Assembly (NCBI RefSeq): GCF_039905635.1
Contig: NZ_CP157000.1
Span: 248,001-312,000 of the forward strand
Origin: Microbacterium sp. ProA8
GTDB lineage: Bacteria > Actinomycetota > Actinomycetes > Actinomycetales > Microbacteriaceae
DNA: 64,000 bases
Direction of reading: 5' to 3'
Below the pieces are notes generated by a model. The model worked only from the letters and a program-made list of their open reading frames with translations, was not told the DNA's origin and did no database searches. Positions 39,501 through 48,781 of this stretch are shown in pieces; within the stretch, counting starts at the first letter, position 1, and each line of letters starts with the position of its first letter. Position numbers and translations under genes: made by a program.

Positions 39501-42500
39501 GGCGTGAACCAGGCGCCGTACGCGGTGAAGGACGCCGTCATCATGCGGCCCGACCGCTCGGTCGCCGTGCCGGTGCTCGCCAACGACTCCGACCCCGACG
39601 GCGACGAGTTCGGCATCGTCAAGAACGGGCTCATCCTGCCGGATGTTGCAGGCCTCGAGGCGAAGGTCGAAGGCAACCGCGTCGTCGTGACCTCTCCGTC
39701 GGAGCCGGTCGAGACGTCGCTGCAGTACACGATCCGTGACGCCCGCGGTGCCGAGGCGAAGGCCGTGCTGCAGATCACGGTGGCCGAGGATGTTCCGCTG
39801 CAGAAGCCGATCGCACGGGACGACTACGTGCGCGCGACCGACGTGGAGGACGGGGTCGTCGATCTCGAGGTGCTCGCCAACGACGAGGACCCGGACGGCA
39901 CTGTCGACGACCTCGAGCTGTCGGTCGCCGACTCCGACTCGCGCGTGCTCTCGGACGGCAAGGTGCGCGTCACCCTCGGCGACGCCGACCGCCTCGCCAC
40001 CTACACGATCACCGACCGCGACGGCAACGCGGCATCCGCGTTCATCCACATCCCCGCGCTCTCGTCACTGCCGCCGACGCTCGTCTCCACCGAGCCGGTC
40101 GAGGTGAAGAGCGGCGAGACCGTCGAGCTGCCGCTCGCCGATCACGTCCGGTCTGCTGACGGTGGCAAGGTCGTCATCACGGAGGCGGCCAAGGTCACCG
40201 CGGCGCACAACGACGGGTCCTCGTTGATCAAGGACCAGACCACCCTCGTCTACACCTCGGCCCCCGGATACTTCGGCCCCGACGCCATCACCTTCGAGGT
40301 CACCGACGGCACCGGCCCCGACGATCCCGAAGGACGCAAGGCCACGCTGACCCTGCCGATCACCGTGCTTCCGCCCGAGAACCAGCAGCCGACCTTCGTC
40401 GACGGGCAGATGGATATCGCACCCGGTGAGGACCCGGCCACTCTCGACCTGGGCGGTCTCACCACCGATCCGGACCCTGAAGACGCGGACCGCCTCGAGT
40501 TCGACATCGTCGGCGGATCGCCGGACGGCATGACGGCGTCGATCGACGATGACGAGCTGCGCGTCAGCGCCGCCGCGGAGACGAAGAAGGGCACCGCCGC
40601 GACGCTCCGCCTGCGCATCACCGACGGCACCACCGAGCCCATCGAGGGCACCGTGACGATCCGCGTGATCGCGTCGACACGCGAACTGCCCACGGCCAAC
40701 GACGATGTGATCGACGAGGCCCACCAGGGCAAGACGATCACGGTCCCCGTGCTGAGCAACGACGTGAACCCGTTCCCCGACAAGCCGCTGAAGGTCACCA
40801 CCGCGGTCCTCGAGACCGGACAGGGCGACGTCGACGTGGCGGGCGACCAGGTGCAGGTCACCCCCGACGCGAAGTTCTTCGGCACGATGGTCGTGCGCTA
40901 TCGCGTGCAGGATGCCACGGGCGATCCCGACCGCGAGGTGGAGGGCCGCATCCGGCTCACGGTGCAGGGCAAGCCCGACGCGCCCGGCACCCCGACCGTC
41001 TCGAGCGTGCAGGACCGCACGGTCGTGCTGTCGTGGACGCCGCCGGCCAACAACGGCGCCGAGATCGAGCGCTACCTCGTCTCGTCGACCGCGGGTGACT
41101 ACGAGAAGGAATGCTTCGCGACCACGTGCACGCTCGACGGCCTGACGAACAACGTCGAGTACAACTTCACCGTCGTGGCCGAGAACCGCGTCGGTCCGTC
41201 CGACCCGTCGGCACCGTCCGAGACTGCGCGGCCCGACGCGCGGCCCGACACACCGGCCGCACCGTCGCTGGTCTTCGGCGATCGCAGCCTCTCGGTGTCG
41301 TGGGTGACTCCGACGACGCCGGGCTCCCCGGTCGAGAAGTACAACCTCGAGATCTCGCCGGCGCCTCCGTCGGGCATCAGCCAGAAGACCGATGTCGTCG
41401 GCAACTCGATCGTGTGGGACGGGCTGCAGAACGGCGTCGCGTACCAGGTGCGCGTGCAGGCCCTCAACCGCGCGCCCGAGCCGTCCAGCTGGAGCACGTG
41501 GTCGGTCAGCGAGATCCCGGCCCGCGCGCCCGACGCGCCGGCCGCGCCGACGACGGCGCGCCTGCAGCCCGTGGGATCCCAGGCTCAGATGCAGGTGACG
41601 TGGAGAGCGCCCGCCGACAACGGCGATGCGATCTCGGGGTACCAGCTCGACGTCCTCCGCGGATCGTCGCTGGTCAACTCCATCCCCGTCGCGGCGGGGC
41701 AGACGAGCCAGGCCGTCGTCGTGGACACCTCGACCACCGACTACACGTTCCGGGTGCGCGCCCAGAACAAGGCCGGCTGGGGTCAGTTCAGTGCCACCTC
41801 GGCGCCGCAGCGCGCGTTCACGCCGCCCGGGGCTCCGACGAACGTGACCGCACGTGAGGGCGACCGCTCGCTCACCGTGTCCTTCCAGCCCGGTGCGTCC
41901 AACGGGGCGAACCCCGGTGAGCTGAGCTACCAGGCGTCCGTGAACAACGGCGGCTGGCAGGCTCTGGCCGGCAACGGCGTCATCGGCGGACTGACGAACG
42001 GGACGAACTACTCGGTGCGGGTCAGGGCCGTCGCCACGGTGAACGGCGTCAGCGAGCCGGGCGCCGAGTCCGCCCCCTCCAACACCGTGAAGCCCTACGG
42101 GCCGGTTCGCAACCCGAACGTCAGTGCGACGGCGAGCGGAACGAGCATCACGTTCCGCTGGAGCCCGCCCGCCGAGAACGGTCGCGCCATCACCGCGATG
42201 CAGATCCGCATCGACGGCGGCTCGTGGCAGGACGTGGCGCTGAGCAACTCGCGGACCAACAACTACGGCTACAGCGAACGCCACACCATCGAGGCGCGGG
42301 CGCAGGATGCCGCCGGCCAGTGGAGCGGGATCGCCTCGGACGCCGCCACCACGGTGGAGGCGCCGAAGCCCAGGGTGTGGGTCACGAAGGGAAGCTCCGC
42401 ACAGGGCCAGGACAACTGCAGCACCGCGCAGTGCGCGTACTTCCTGGTGCACACCGAGAACTTCCCCGCGGGCGACTACTCCGTCTCCTGCAACGCGACC

Positions 42501-42656
42501 GGCCCCTGGGGCGGCACGCCGTTCGCCGGCGGCGCGACGCGGCACCTGCCCGCGAACGGGACGGTGCAGCTGGGCTGCTACTTCGGTGACGACGGCGAGC
42601 AGGTCTGGGTCTCGATCGGCGGCTATGGCGACAGCGAGCGGCGAACCTGGCAGTAG
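36588..42656 (+). CDS. Giant envelope protein, Ig-like and Fn3 repeats (copy 2)
   Basis: 2,022 residues with the same architecture as copy 1: helix at about 14-34, propeller-like head, acidic linker DDEQTTEETTETVLPE, about 11 Ig-like domains, five Fn3 domains and a Cys-containing tip. Identity to copy 1 is high in the Ig-like stalk, near-complete at DNA level around the first Fn3 domain, and lowest in the head, the last Fn3 domains and the C-terminal module (DNCSTAQCAYFLVHTENF here against PGCSSAACSYFVFNVENW). The tips may therefore bind different partners. GGAGGAGG precedes the ATG. The stop lies 41 bases before moxR with no terminator, so this copy is in the operon with the signalling genes. 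Confidence 0.88.
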   Translation: MRSSAWLRARPRALASAGAVTAAAVTLTTLAFVYQGVPTTEVDLHDGGVWVTKRSSLMVGHFNHESQVLDGGLRTTSDDYDILQSGATVLLVDNAGSAVSVIDPGMVALSGAASLPGDAKVVLGGTTAAILDRASGDLWVLPAESIGSFQIEGADPTTNLGEGADVAIGVDGIVHGASAETAELVTIRMGADDAPEEAVRATLPGVDEKSALSITSVGDKAVVLDTSDGTVIADGRETEIDGGRDAVLQQPSAAADAVSVSTASALVRVPFDGSEPTTVKAGGDGAPAYPVWLDGCAYAAWSGSGRFVRDCAGDAGDLDADIDGVEPTSLLQFRVNRDVVVLNDIVGGATWMAAEDLQRVDNWDELTPPEGETEDDEQTTEETTETVLPERSDINTPPDANDDDLGVRPGRTTILPLLDNDSDPDGDVLTTRVLEGGPSIGDVQSIDNGRALQIAVPDDASGSASFAYEVSDGRGGTDTARVSLSVHGWDVNAAPTQKRVTTVAIEAGGTITYNVLPDWIDPDGDDVFLGAVTPAEGDEADYTSDGRITYRAVGGTQGRKDVEISVSDGTDVTVGTVRFDVRPVGSIDPVTNADYIAVRTGQTATVSPLVNDVGAGREPLRLARVDPVPGTDIVPDYANKTFTFRSAMPGTYYVQYMVAAGAAGVPGIVRVDVIPEGETDLPPVAVRDVALLPSGGEVLVNVLTNDSDPSGGILVVQSVTVEPNSGIAVAVLNHETLRISDQAALSEQVRITYRISNGSQSAEGDVIVIPIPAPAQLRPPVANDDQVVVRAGDVVTIPVLDNDYHPNGDAIHVAPDLVPPLIDPEDGEVFVSQDTVRFRASDEPGTVYATYEVVDSTGQKDAGYITIQVLPVNEETNAAPRPRDLTARVLGGTRVRIAVPLDGIDADGDSVELVGLASSPGKGRITETGSDYLVYEAFDDTAGVDTFTYRVRDRLGAEATATIRVGIAPAEGVNQAPYAVKDAVIMRPDRSVAVPVLANDSDPDGDEFGIVKNGLILPDVAGLEAKVEGNRVVVTSPSEPVETSLQYTIRDARGAEAKAVLQITVAEDVPLQKPIARDDYVRATDVEDGVVDLEVLANDEDPDGTVDDLELSVADSDSRVLSDGKVRVTLGDADRLATYTITDRDGNAASAFIHIPALSSLPPTLVSTEPVEVKSGETVELPLADHVRSADGGKVVITEAAKVTAAHNDGSSLIKDQTTLVYTSAPGYFGPDAITFEVTDGTGPDDPEGRKATLTLPITVLPPENQQPTFVDGQMDIAPGEDPATLDLGGLTTDPDPEDADRLEFDIVGGSPDGMTASIDDDELRVSAAAETKKGTAATLRLRITDGTTEPIEGTVTIRVIASTRELPTANDDVIDEAHQGKTITVPVLSNDVNPFPDKPLKVTTAVLETGQGDVDVAGDQVQVTPDAKFFGTMVVRYRVQDATGDPDREVEGRIRLTVQGKPDAPGTPTVSSVQDRTVVLSWTPPANNGAEIERYLVSSTAGDYEKECFATTCTLDGLTNNVEYNFTVVAENRVGPSDPSAPSETARPDARPDTPAAPSLVFGDRSLSVSWVTPTTPGSPVEKYNLEISPAPPSGISQKTDVVGNSIVWDGLQNGVAYQVRVQALNRAPEPSSWSTWSVSEIPARAPDAPAAPTTARLQPVGSQAQMQVTWRAPADNGDAISGYQLDVLRGSSLVNSIPVAAGQTSQAVVVDTSTTDYTFRVRAQNKAGWGQFSATSAPQRAFTPPGAPTNVTAREGDRSLTVSFQPGASNGANPGELSYQASVNNGGWQALAGNGVIGGLTNGTNYSVRVRAVATVNGVSEPGAESAPSNTVKPYGPVRNPNVSATASGTSITFRWSPPAENGRAITAMQIRIDGGSWQDVALSNSRTNNYGYSERHTIEARAQDAAGQWSGIASDAATTVEAPKPRVWVTKGSSAQGQDNCSTAQCAYFLVHTENFPAGDYSVSCNATGPWGGTPFAGGATRHLPANGTVQLGCYFGDDGEQVWVSIGGYGDSERRTWQ

Positions 42657-42697
42657 CGAGAGCTGCGAAGACGACTCATGAAAAGGAACGAATCACG

Positions 42698-43669
42698 ATG
42701 ACGATGACCCCCGAACAGGCGGCCTGGTTCCAGGGCACCTTCGCCCGACTGGTCGACAACGTCGACCAGGCCCTCATGGGCAAGCGCGAGGTCGTGGCGC
42801 TCGTGCTGTCGGCGATGCTCGCGGAAGGCCATGTGCTGCTGGAGGATGCTCCGGGCACGGGCAAGACGAGCCTCGCCAAGGCGCTCGCGGCGACGGTGCA
42901 GGGCACCAGCAGCCGCATCCAGTTCACGCCCGACCTGCTGCCCTCCGACGTGACCGGCGTGACGATCTACGACCAGGCGTCGCACCGCTTCGAGTTCCAC
43001 CGCGGCCCCGTGTTCGCCTCGATCGTGCTCGCCGACGAGATCAACCGCGCCTCGCCGAAGACCCAGTCGGCGCTGCTGGAGGTCATGGAGGAGTCGCGGA
43101 TCACGGTCGACGGCGTCACGCACGACGTCGGCCGTCCGTTCCTCGTCATCGCGACCCAGAACCCCATCGAGCAGGCAGGCACGTACAAGCTGCCCGAGGC
43201 CCAGCTCGACCGGTTCCTGATCAAGACCTCCATCGGCTACCCCGACCTGGCGGTGGCCGAGCGCATCCTCGCCGGCGCCGCAGACCGCAACCCGTCGGCG
43301 CACCTTCCCGCCATCATCACGACCGGCGCCGTCGCCGACATGGCCGACCTCGCCGGCACCGTGCACGTCGACCCCGCCGTCCTGCGCTACACGGCGCAGC
43401 TGGCCGAGGCGACCCGTGACGACCAGGCCACCCGCGTGGGCGTCTCGGTGCGCGGTTCGCTCGCGATGATCCGCATCGCCAAGGTGTACGCCGCCGCGCA
43501 GGGGCGTCACTTCGTCCTGCCCGACGACGTCAAGGCGCTCGTCGCGCCGGTGTGGACCCACCGCATCGTGCTCGACCCCGAGGCGGAGTTCGCGGGCACG
43601 TCGGCCGAGACCGTCGTCGCGCGCGTCCTCGAGTCGATCGCCGCACCGCAGGCGAGGTCCGCGGCCTGA
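42698..43669 (+). CDS. MoxR-family AAA+ ATPase
   Basis: 323 residues. Walker A is EDAPGTGKTSLAK (about 49-61), followed by the MoxR signature SDVTGVTIYD, Walker B VLADEINRASPKTQSALLE (about 111-129), sensor 1 ATQNPIEQAGTY, and the C-terminal lid. MoxR ATPases act as chaperones for assembly of partner complexes, usually encoded next to DUF58 proteins as here. AAAGGAACG lies upstream of the ATG. The TGA overlaps the ATG of the next gene by one base (TGATG), the first of a run of coupled junctions. Confidence 0.93.
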   Translation: MTMTPEQAAWFQGTFARLVDNVDQALMGKREVVALVLSAMLAEGHVLLEDAPGTGKTSLAKALAATVQGTSSRIQFTPDLLPSDVTGVTIYDQASHRFEFHRGPVFASIVLADEINRASPKTQSALLEVMEESRITVDGVTHDVGRPFLVIATQNPIEQAGTYKLPEAQLDRFLIKTSIGYPDLAVAERILAGAADRNPSAHLPAIITTGAVADMADLAGTVHVDPAVLRYTAQLAEATRDDQATRVGVSVRGSLAMIRIAKVYAAAQGRHFVLPDDVKALVAPVWTHRIVLDPEAEFAGTSAETVVARVLESIAAPQARSAA

Positions 43670-44931
43670 TGACGACGGAGGCACTCGGGCAGGCGGCGGT
43701 CACGGAGGACCGTCGCGCCTGGTACGGGCAGCTGGCGCTGGACGCACTGCGCCGCGTCGGCGCCGTGCTCGCACGCGTGTTCGCGGTCGTGCGCCCCGCC
43801 GCCTGGGTGCTTCTCGCCGGCGCCGTCGTGCTGTGGATCGCCGGGCGGTCGCTCGGCTGGTGGGAGCTGACGGTCGCGGCCGTCTCCATCGCGGTCGTGC
43901 TGCTGCTGTGCCTGCTGTTCCTCATCGGACGCACCGCCTACGACGTCTCGCTCGACCTCAACCGCACGCGCGTCGTCGTGGGGGAGCGCGCCATCGGCGC
44001 GCTGACCCTCTCGAACACCGGCGCGCGCGCCATCCTGCCGTCCCGCGTGCTGCTGCCGGTCGGCGCCGGTCGCGGCGTCTTCGACGTACAGCGGCTGGCG
44101 GCCGGCGAATCCGCGGAGGAGCTGTTCGCGATCCCCACGTCGCGCCGCGCGGTCGTCAAGGTCGGGCCCGTCAGCGTCGTGCGCGGCGATCCTCTCGGCC
44201 TGTTCGAGCGCGTGCACCGTCGTGACGAGCCCGTCGACCTGTTCGTCCACCCGCGCACCGTGCTGTTCGACGGCCAGTCGCTCGGGTTCCTGCGCGACCT
44301 CGAGGGCCTTCCCGCGACCGACCTCTCGCCCGACGACGTGTCGTTCCACGCTCTCCGCGAGTATCAGCCGGGCGACGACCTGCGCCACGTGCACTGGAAG
44401 TCGACCGCGCGCACCGGCCACATGATGGTGCGTCAGTATGAGGAGACGCGCCGCTCGCACTTCGTGATCGGCCTCTCGACGAGCCCCGCCGACTATCGCG
44501 ACGACGCGGAGTTCGAGCTGGCGATCTCCGCCGCCGGCTCGCTCGGCCTGCGGGCACTCCGCGACTCGCACCGGGTCGAGGTGCGGGTGCAGGAGCGGGC
44601 CCTCCCGTCCGGCACGGGCAAGCAGTTCCTCGACTCCCTCTCAGCGCTCGGTCAGTCCAAGCCGCGCGCGGGCACGGTCGTCGACCTCGCCGGCGTGGTG
44701 GCGGCGACCCTTCCCCTCGCGAGCGTCGTGGTGCTCGTGTGCGGCAGCCGGGTCGACGCGAACGACCTGCGCAGCGCCTGCAGCCGCCTTCCGTTCGGCG
44801 CGCGCGTCCTCGCGGTGGTCGCTTCTCCCGGCGAGGCCGCCCCGTCGCTGCGCCGTATCGGCGAGGCGGACGTCGTGACGCTCGGCGCGCTCGAGCAGCT
44901 GCCCATCGCGCTGCGGAAGGTCCTCGCATGA
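43669..44931 (+). CDS. DUF58 domain-containing membrane protein
   Basis: 420 residues. Two adjacent transmembrane helices (about 43-62 and 68-88) are followed by an Ig-like region and the DUF58 core, marked by REYQPGDDLRHVHWKSTART (about 226-245) and a VWA-like end. DUF58 proteins are the usual partners of MoxR ATPases and are thought to bind metal through a VWA-type site. It is joined to moxR by TGATG and to the next gene by ATGA overlap, so stoichiometric co-translation is likely. Confidence 0.92.
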   Translation: MTTEALGQAAVTEDRRAWYGQLALDALRRVGAVLARVFAVVRPAAWVLLAGAVVLWIAGRSLGWWELTVAAVSIAVVLLLCLLFLIGRTAYDVSLDLNRTRVVVGERAIGALTLSNTGARAILPSRVLLPVGAGRGVFDVQRLAAGESAEELFAIPTSRRAVVKVGPVSVVRGDPLGLFERVHRRDEPVDLFVHPRTVLFDGQSLGFLRDLEGLPATDLSPDDVSFHALREYQPGDDLRHVHWKSTARTGHMMVRQYEETRRSHFVIGLSTSPADYRDDAEFELAISAAGSLGLRALRDSHRVEVRVQERALPSGTGKQFLDSLSALGQSKPRAGTVVDLAGVVAATLPLASVVVLVCGSRVDANDLRSACSRLPFGARVLAVVASPGEAAPSLRRIGEADVVTLGALEQLPIALRKVLA

Positions 44932-47444
44932 CCGCCCCCGTCACCCCGCTGTCGCGTGCGGGATCCGCCCCGACGACGCGTTCCGCGGCACCGCGCGTCC
45001 CCGCGGCGCGTGCTGCGGGCGAGTCCCTCGCGCTCCGCCGATGGATCCTGGATCTCGGCGCCGTGACGCTGCTGCTCCTCATCCCCGTCGTGGGCTTCTG
45101 GCCGACGTTCGACGGTGCGCGCTATCTGGTCGCGGCCCTCGGCGGGCTTGTGCTCGGCATGGCGCTCGGCGTCCTGGGCACGCTGTTCCGGTGGGGCATC
45201 CTCCTCCTGACGGGTGCCACCGTCATCGCCTACTTCCTGTTCGGCGGCGCTCTCGCGCTGCCGAACACCACGGTCGCCGGCGTCGTGCCGACGCTCGAGA
45301 CCCTGCGCCTGCTCGCCCTCGGCACTTTCATGTCGTGGAAGCAGTTGCTCACCACGATCGCGCCGGTCGCGACGGACGACGGCCACCTGATCGTGCCGTT
45401 CATCCTCACGCTGGTCGCGGCCGTGCTGACGACGTCGCTCGCGCTGCGGCTGCGCAGCGCGGCGTGGTCGCTGATCCCCGCGGCCGCGTTTCTCGCGATC
45501 GAGATCGCGCTGGGCACCTCCGAGCCGTTCGTGCCGGTCGTCCAGGGCATCGTGTTCGGGCTCGTCGCCGTGGTGTGGCTGGCCCTGCGCCAGGCCTGGC
45601 AGCCGCAAGCCGCGGCGATCTCGGTCGGCGAAGGCTCGGCCGGCTCGGGTGCAGGCATCCGCCGGGTGCTGTCGGGTGCGGCGGTCATCGCCGTCGCCGC
45701 GGTCATCGGCATCGCCACGAGCGGGTTCGCGGCACCGACATCTCCCCGCTACGTCCTGCGCGACGTCGTGATCCCACCGTTCGACATCCGCGAGTTCGCA
45801 AGCCCGCTGCAGTCGTTCCGCGCCTATGTCCGCGACTACCCGGAGGACGCGCTCTTCACGGTCAGCGGCCTGCCCGAGGGGGCGCGTGTGCGCCTGGCCA
45901 CCATGGACGCCTACAACGGCACCGTCTACAACGTCTCGGACGAGGGCAGCGGGTCCTCGAGCGCGTTCTCGCCCGCGCGTACCAACATGTCCGCCGATGC
46001 CGAGGGCACCGAAGCACAGGTGCACGTCGAGATCGGCGCCCTGGAGAGCGTGTGGATGCCGGATGCCGGCGCCGCCCGCAGCGTCACGTTCGACGGCGAC
46101 CGGGCCGACGACCTGCGACGCACCGCGCATTACAACGAGGCGACGCAGACGGGCGTCGTGACGGTCGGTCTCGAAAAGGGCGACGCCTACACGATCGACG
46201 CGGTGATCCCCGAGGTCCCGAGCGACGAGCAGCTCGGCGACCAGGCGTTCGCGCCGCTGAAGATGCCGAAGCAGGAGGGCGTGCCCGAGAGCCTCGCCGA
46301 GATCGCATCGAAGACCGTCGCCGAGGCGACGACCCCCGTCGAGCAGGTCCGCGCTCTGCAGCTGATGCTGTCGGAGGGCGGCTACTTCAGCCACGGCCTC
46401 GCCGGTCAGCCGCTTTCGCGTGCCGGTCACGGCGCCGAGCGGATCGCGACGCTGCTCGGCTCGCAGCAGATGGTGGGCGACGACGAGCAGTACGCCACCG
46501 CAATGGCGCTCCTCGCCGCACAGGTGGGCATCCCCGCCCGCGTCGTCATGGGTTTCTACCCCGAAGAGGACGCCGCCGGCGAACCGGTCTTCACCGCGAC
46601 GGGCGACAACCTGCACGCGTGGGTCGAGGTCGCGTTCGACGACGCCGGCTGGGTGCCGTTCGACCCGACGCCGCCCGATGACCAGGTTCCGAGCGACCAG
46701 ACGACCAAGCCGAAGGCCGACCCGAAGCCCCAGGTGCTGCAGCCGCCGCCGCCGCCGGCCGAGCCCGTCGACCTGCCGCCGACCGTCGCAGACGACCGCG
46801 GGTCGGAGGACGAGGACGGCCTCGACCTGGGCCTGCTGTGGACCATCGTGTCGATCGGCGTCGGCGTACTGGGTCTCGTCGCGGTCCTGCTCGCACCGTT
46901 CATCGTGATCGGGGCGCTGAAGGCCGCCCGTCGGCGCCAGCGTCGCGACGCGGAGCGCGCGTCCGACCGCATCAGCGGCGGCTGGGACGAGCTCGTCGAC
47001 CGCGCGACGGACTATGGCGCCCCGGTTCGTCCCGGTGCGACGCGCCAGGAGGAAGCGGGCGTGCTCACCGCGGCGCTCGCCGAACCACGCGTCGCGACGC
47101 TGGCGACCCGGGCGGATCTCGAGGTCTTCGGTCCGACCGAGCCGACGCCCGACGACATCGAGGCGTTCTGGACGCACGTCGACGAGATCGTCGGCGGCAT
47201 GGGCAAGGAGCGGTCGCTGTGGCAGCGGCTGCGCGCGCGGCTCAGCATCCGATCGCTGCTGGAAGGCACCCGCTTCGCTCTGCCGGCACGCCTCACGCCT
47301 CCGCCCCGGGCCGCGAAGCCTGCGGCGAAGGGCACGGCCGCCGAGCCGGAGGCGTCCGACGCCTCGCCGTCGAAGCGTGCGCCTCGCCGCACGCGCGCAA
47401 GCCGCGCCGCAGAACCCGTCCATCCCCCGCAGGAGACCGAATGA
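44928..47444 (+). CDS. TgpA-like transglutaminase-domain membrane protein, catalytic Cys replaced
   Basis: 838 residues. About six or seven transmembrane helices (about 38-250) precede an extracytoplasmic region with a transglutaminase-like core (about 455-600), a Pro-rich stretch, another transmembrane helix (about 645-668) and a basic cytoplasmic tail ending in Arg/Ala/Pro. In active relatives the core reads GDCEQ; here it is GDDEQ (D519 in place of Cys), while the triad His (H563, NLHAWVEV) and Asp (D579, FDPTP) are kept. It is therefore probably a pseudoenzyme that binds peptide or glycan rather than cross-linking it. ATGA overlaps link both neighbours. Confidence 0.88.
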   Translation: MTAPVTPLSRAGSAPTTRSAAPRVPAARAAGESLALRRWILDLGAVTLLLLIPVVGFWPTFDGARYLVAALGGLVLGMALGVLGTLFRWGILLLTGATVIAYFLFGGALALPNTTVAGVVPTLETLRLLALGTFMSWKQLLTTIAPVATDDGHLIVPFILTLVAAVLTTSLALRLRSAAWSLIPAAAFLAIEIALGTSEPFVPVVQGIVFGLVAVVWLALRQAWQPQAAAISVGEGSAGSGAGIRRVLSGAAVIAVAAVIGIATSGFAAPTSPRYVLRDVVIPPFDIREFASPLQSFRAYVRDYPEDALFTVSGLPEGARVRLATMDAYNGTVYNVSDEGSGSSSAFSPARTNMSADAEGTEAQVHVEIGALESVWMPDAGAARSVTFDGDRADDLRRTAHYNEATQTGVVTVGLEKGDAYTIDAVIPEVPSDEQLGDQAFAPLKMPKQEGVPESLAEIASKTVAEATTPVEQVRALQLMLSEGGYFSHGLAGQPLSRAGHGAERIATLLGSQQMVGDDEQYATAMALLAAQVGIPARVVMGFYPEEDAAGEPVFTATGDNLHAWVEVAFDDAGWVPFDPTPPDDQVPSDQTTKPKADPKPQVLQPPPPPAEPVDLPPTVADDRGSEDEDGLDLGLLWTIVSIGVGVLGLVAVLLAPFIVIGALKAARRRQRRDAERASDRISGGWDELVDRATDYGAPVRPGATRQEEAGVLTAALAEPRVATLATRADLEVFGPTEPTPDDIEAFWTHVDEIVGGMGKERSLWQRLRARLSIRSLLEGTRFALPARLTPPPRAAKPAAKGTAAEPEASDASPSKRAPRRTRASRAAEPVHPPQETE

Positions 47445-48781
47445 CCGCCAGCCCGCACGTCGCCGCCCCCGCGGCGACCATCGGACGCCGTGTGGGGGCG
47501 TTCGCGATCGACCTCGGGGTCGCCTACGGCATCGCGGCCGCGCTGGTCGGTGTCGCGGTTCCCGTCGTGCTCGGCGTCGGCGGCACGGGTGACTCGGCGA
47601 GCCTCGCGGTGGCCGTCGTCCTCGCCTCCCTCGTGGTCAGCGGTGCGCTGCTCGCCTGGTGGCTGGTGTACTCGGCCATGCAGGGCGGGCGCGGTTCGAT
47701 CGGGCAGCGCGCCCTCGGACTCCAGCTGCAGGACGTGGACACGCACGATCGGATCGGGTTCTGGCGCGCGGTCTGGCGCAACATCGTCTTCGGGCTCGCG
47801 GGGTCGATCGTCATCGGCTACTTCTCGCCGCTGTTCGACTCCAGCGGTCGCCGCCAGGGGTGGCACGACATGGCATCGCGATCGATGGTCCTCGACATCC
47901 GGACCGGCCAGGCGGCATCTCACGTCTCCGCGACCGCGCTCGTGGCCGAGAATCCCTACCTGGCGGCGGTTCGCACGCCGCTTCCGCCGCCGCCTTACAC
48001 GGCGCCGATGCCCGACTTCCTGGTCTCGGCCGCGTCGGCGCCGGCAGAAGCGCCGCCCGCGGTGGCCGGTCCGGCTCCGGCTACGCGCCCCATCGCACCC
48101 ATCCGCCCCGGGGTGATCGACGGCGTGCCGTGGGTGACCGGCGACGGGCCGTTCACGCGTGCCGCGCAGACCGATGACTTCCCGAGCATGACGATGCCGT
48201 TCCCGGCCGCGACGACCACGGAGCCTCTCGCCGCGCTGTTCGGACCGGCCGCATCCGCCGCTCCGGCTCCGGTCGCGGCGCCCGCGCGGCCGTTCGCCGC
48301 CGTCGCGTCGGTCGTCGCCCCTTCGGCGGCACCGGCACGGCCCCTGGCGTCGGTCGTGGCCCCGGCATCCGTCGCCTTCGCGTCGTCGACGGACGACCTG
48401 GATGAGACCCGCGTGGTGGTGCCGCCGCCCGCGCAGCGCGCCGCGCTGTACGACGAGGCTCCGGTGCTGGCCGTCCTCACCTGGGACGACGGGACGCGGA
48501 TGGCCGTGTACGGGCGCACGCTCTACGGTCGCAACCCCGCGAACGAGCACGGTGCCGTCTCGATCCCCGTGCGCGATGAGACGCTGTCGCTCTCGAAGAC
48601 GCATTTCGAGATCGGCGGCGACTCCACCGGCGCGTGGATTGTCGACCGCCACTCGACCAACGGCACCACGCTCGTGCGCGACGGCGCGCGGATCCCGCTG
48701 TCGCCCGGCGTGCGGACGAACGTGCGTGCCGGCGACACCTTCGAGTTCGGCGACCGGCGTGTCGCCGTGAGCGTCGCGTGA
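47441..48781 (+). CDS. RDD-family membrane protein with C-terminal FHA domain
   Basis: 446 residues. Residues about 10-150 are an RDD domain (RRVGAFAIDLGVAYGIAAAL with the Arg and Asp pair, GSIGQRALGLQLQDVDT, then further hydrophobic segments). An Ala/Pro-rich linker (about 165-335) contains little order. Residues about 345-446 are an FHA domain: RTLYGRNP, LSKTHFEI and DRHSTNGTTLV are the phosphothreonine-binding turns. It should dock phosphorylated partners of the kinase encoded three genes downstream. It starts by ATGA overlap and ends in TGATG. Confidence 0.9.
   Translation: MTASPHVAAPAATIGRRVGAFAIDLGVAYGIAAALVGVAVPVVLGVGGTGDSASLAVAVVLASLVVSGALLAWWLVYSAMQGGRGSIGQRALGLQLQDVDTHDRIGFWRAVWRNIVFGLAGSIVIGYFSPLFDSSGRRQGWHDMASRSMVLDIRTGQAASHVSATALVAENPYLAAVRTPLPPPPYTAPMPDFLVSAASAPAEAPPAVAGPAPATRPIAPIRPGVIDGVPWVTGDGPFTRAAQTDDFPSMTMPFPAATTTEPLAALFGPAASAAPAPVAAPARPFAAVASVVAPSAAPARPLASVVAPASVAFASSTDDLDETRVVVPPPAQRAALYDEAPVLAVLTWDDGTRMAVYGRTLYGRNPANEHGAVSIPVRDETLSLSKTHFEIGGDSTGAWIVDRHSTNGTTLVRDGARIPLSPGVRTNVRAGDTFEFGDRRVAVSVA

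Larger units (their letters stand above)
30089..42656 (+). repeat. Tandem duplication, two copies of a 6.3-kb unit
   Basis: Unit 1 (30089-36389) and unit 2 (36390-42656) each hold an upstream element, promoter, leader and giant gene. The distance between the two ATGs and between matching sites in the first Fn3 domain is the same, 6,306 bp, so there is no net indel over about 1,440 codons. Identity is uneven along the unit. The downstream MoxR operon is single-copy. Confidence 0.92.
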
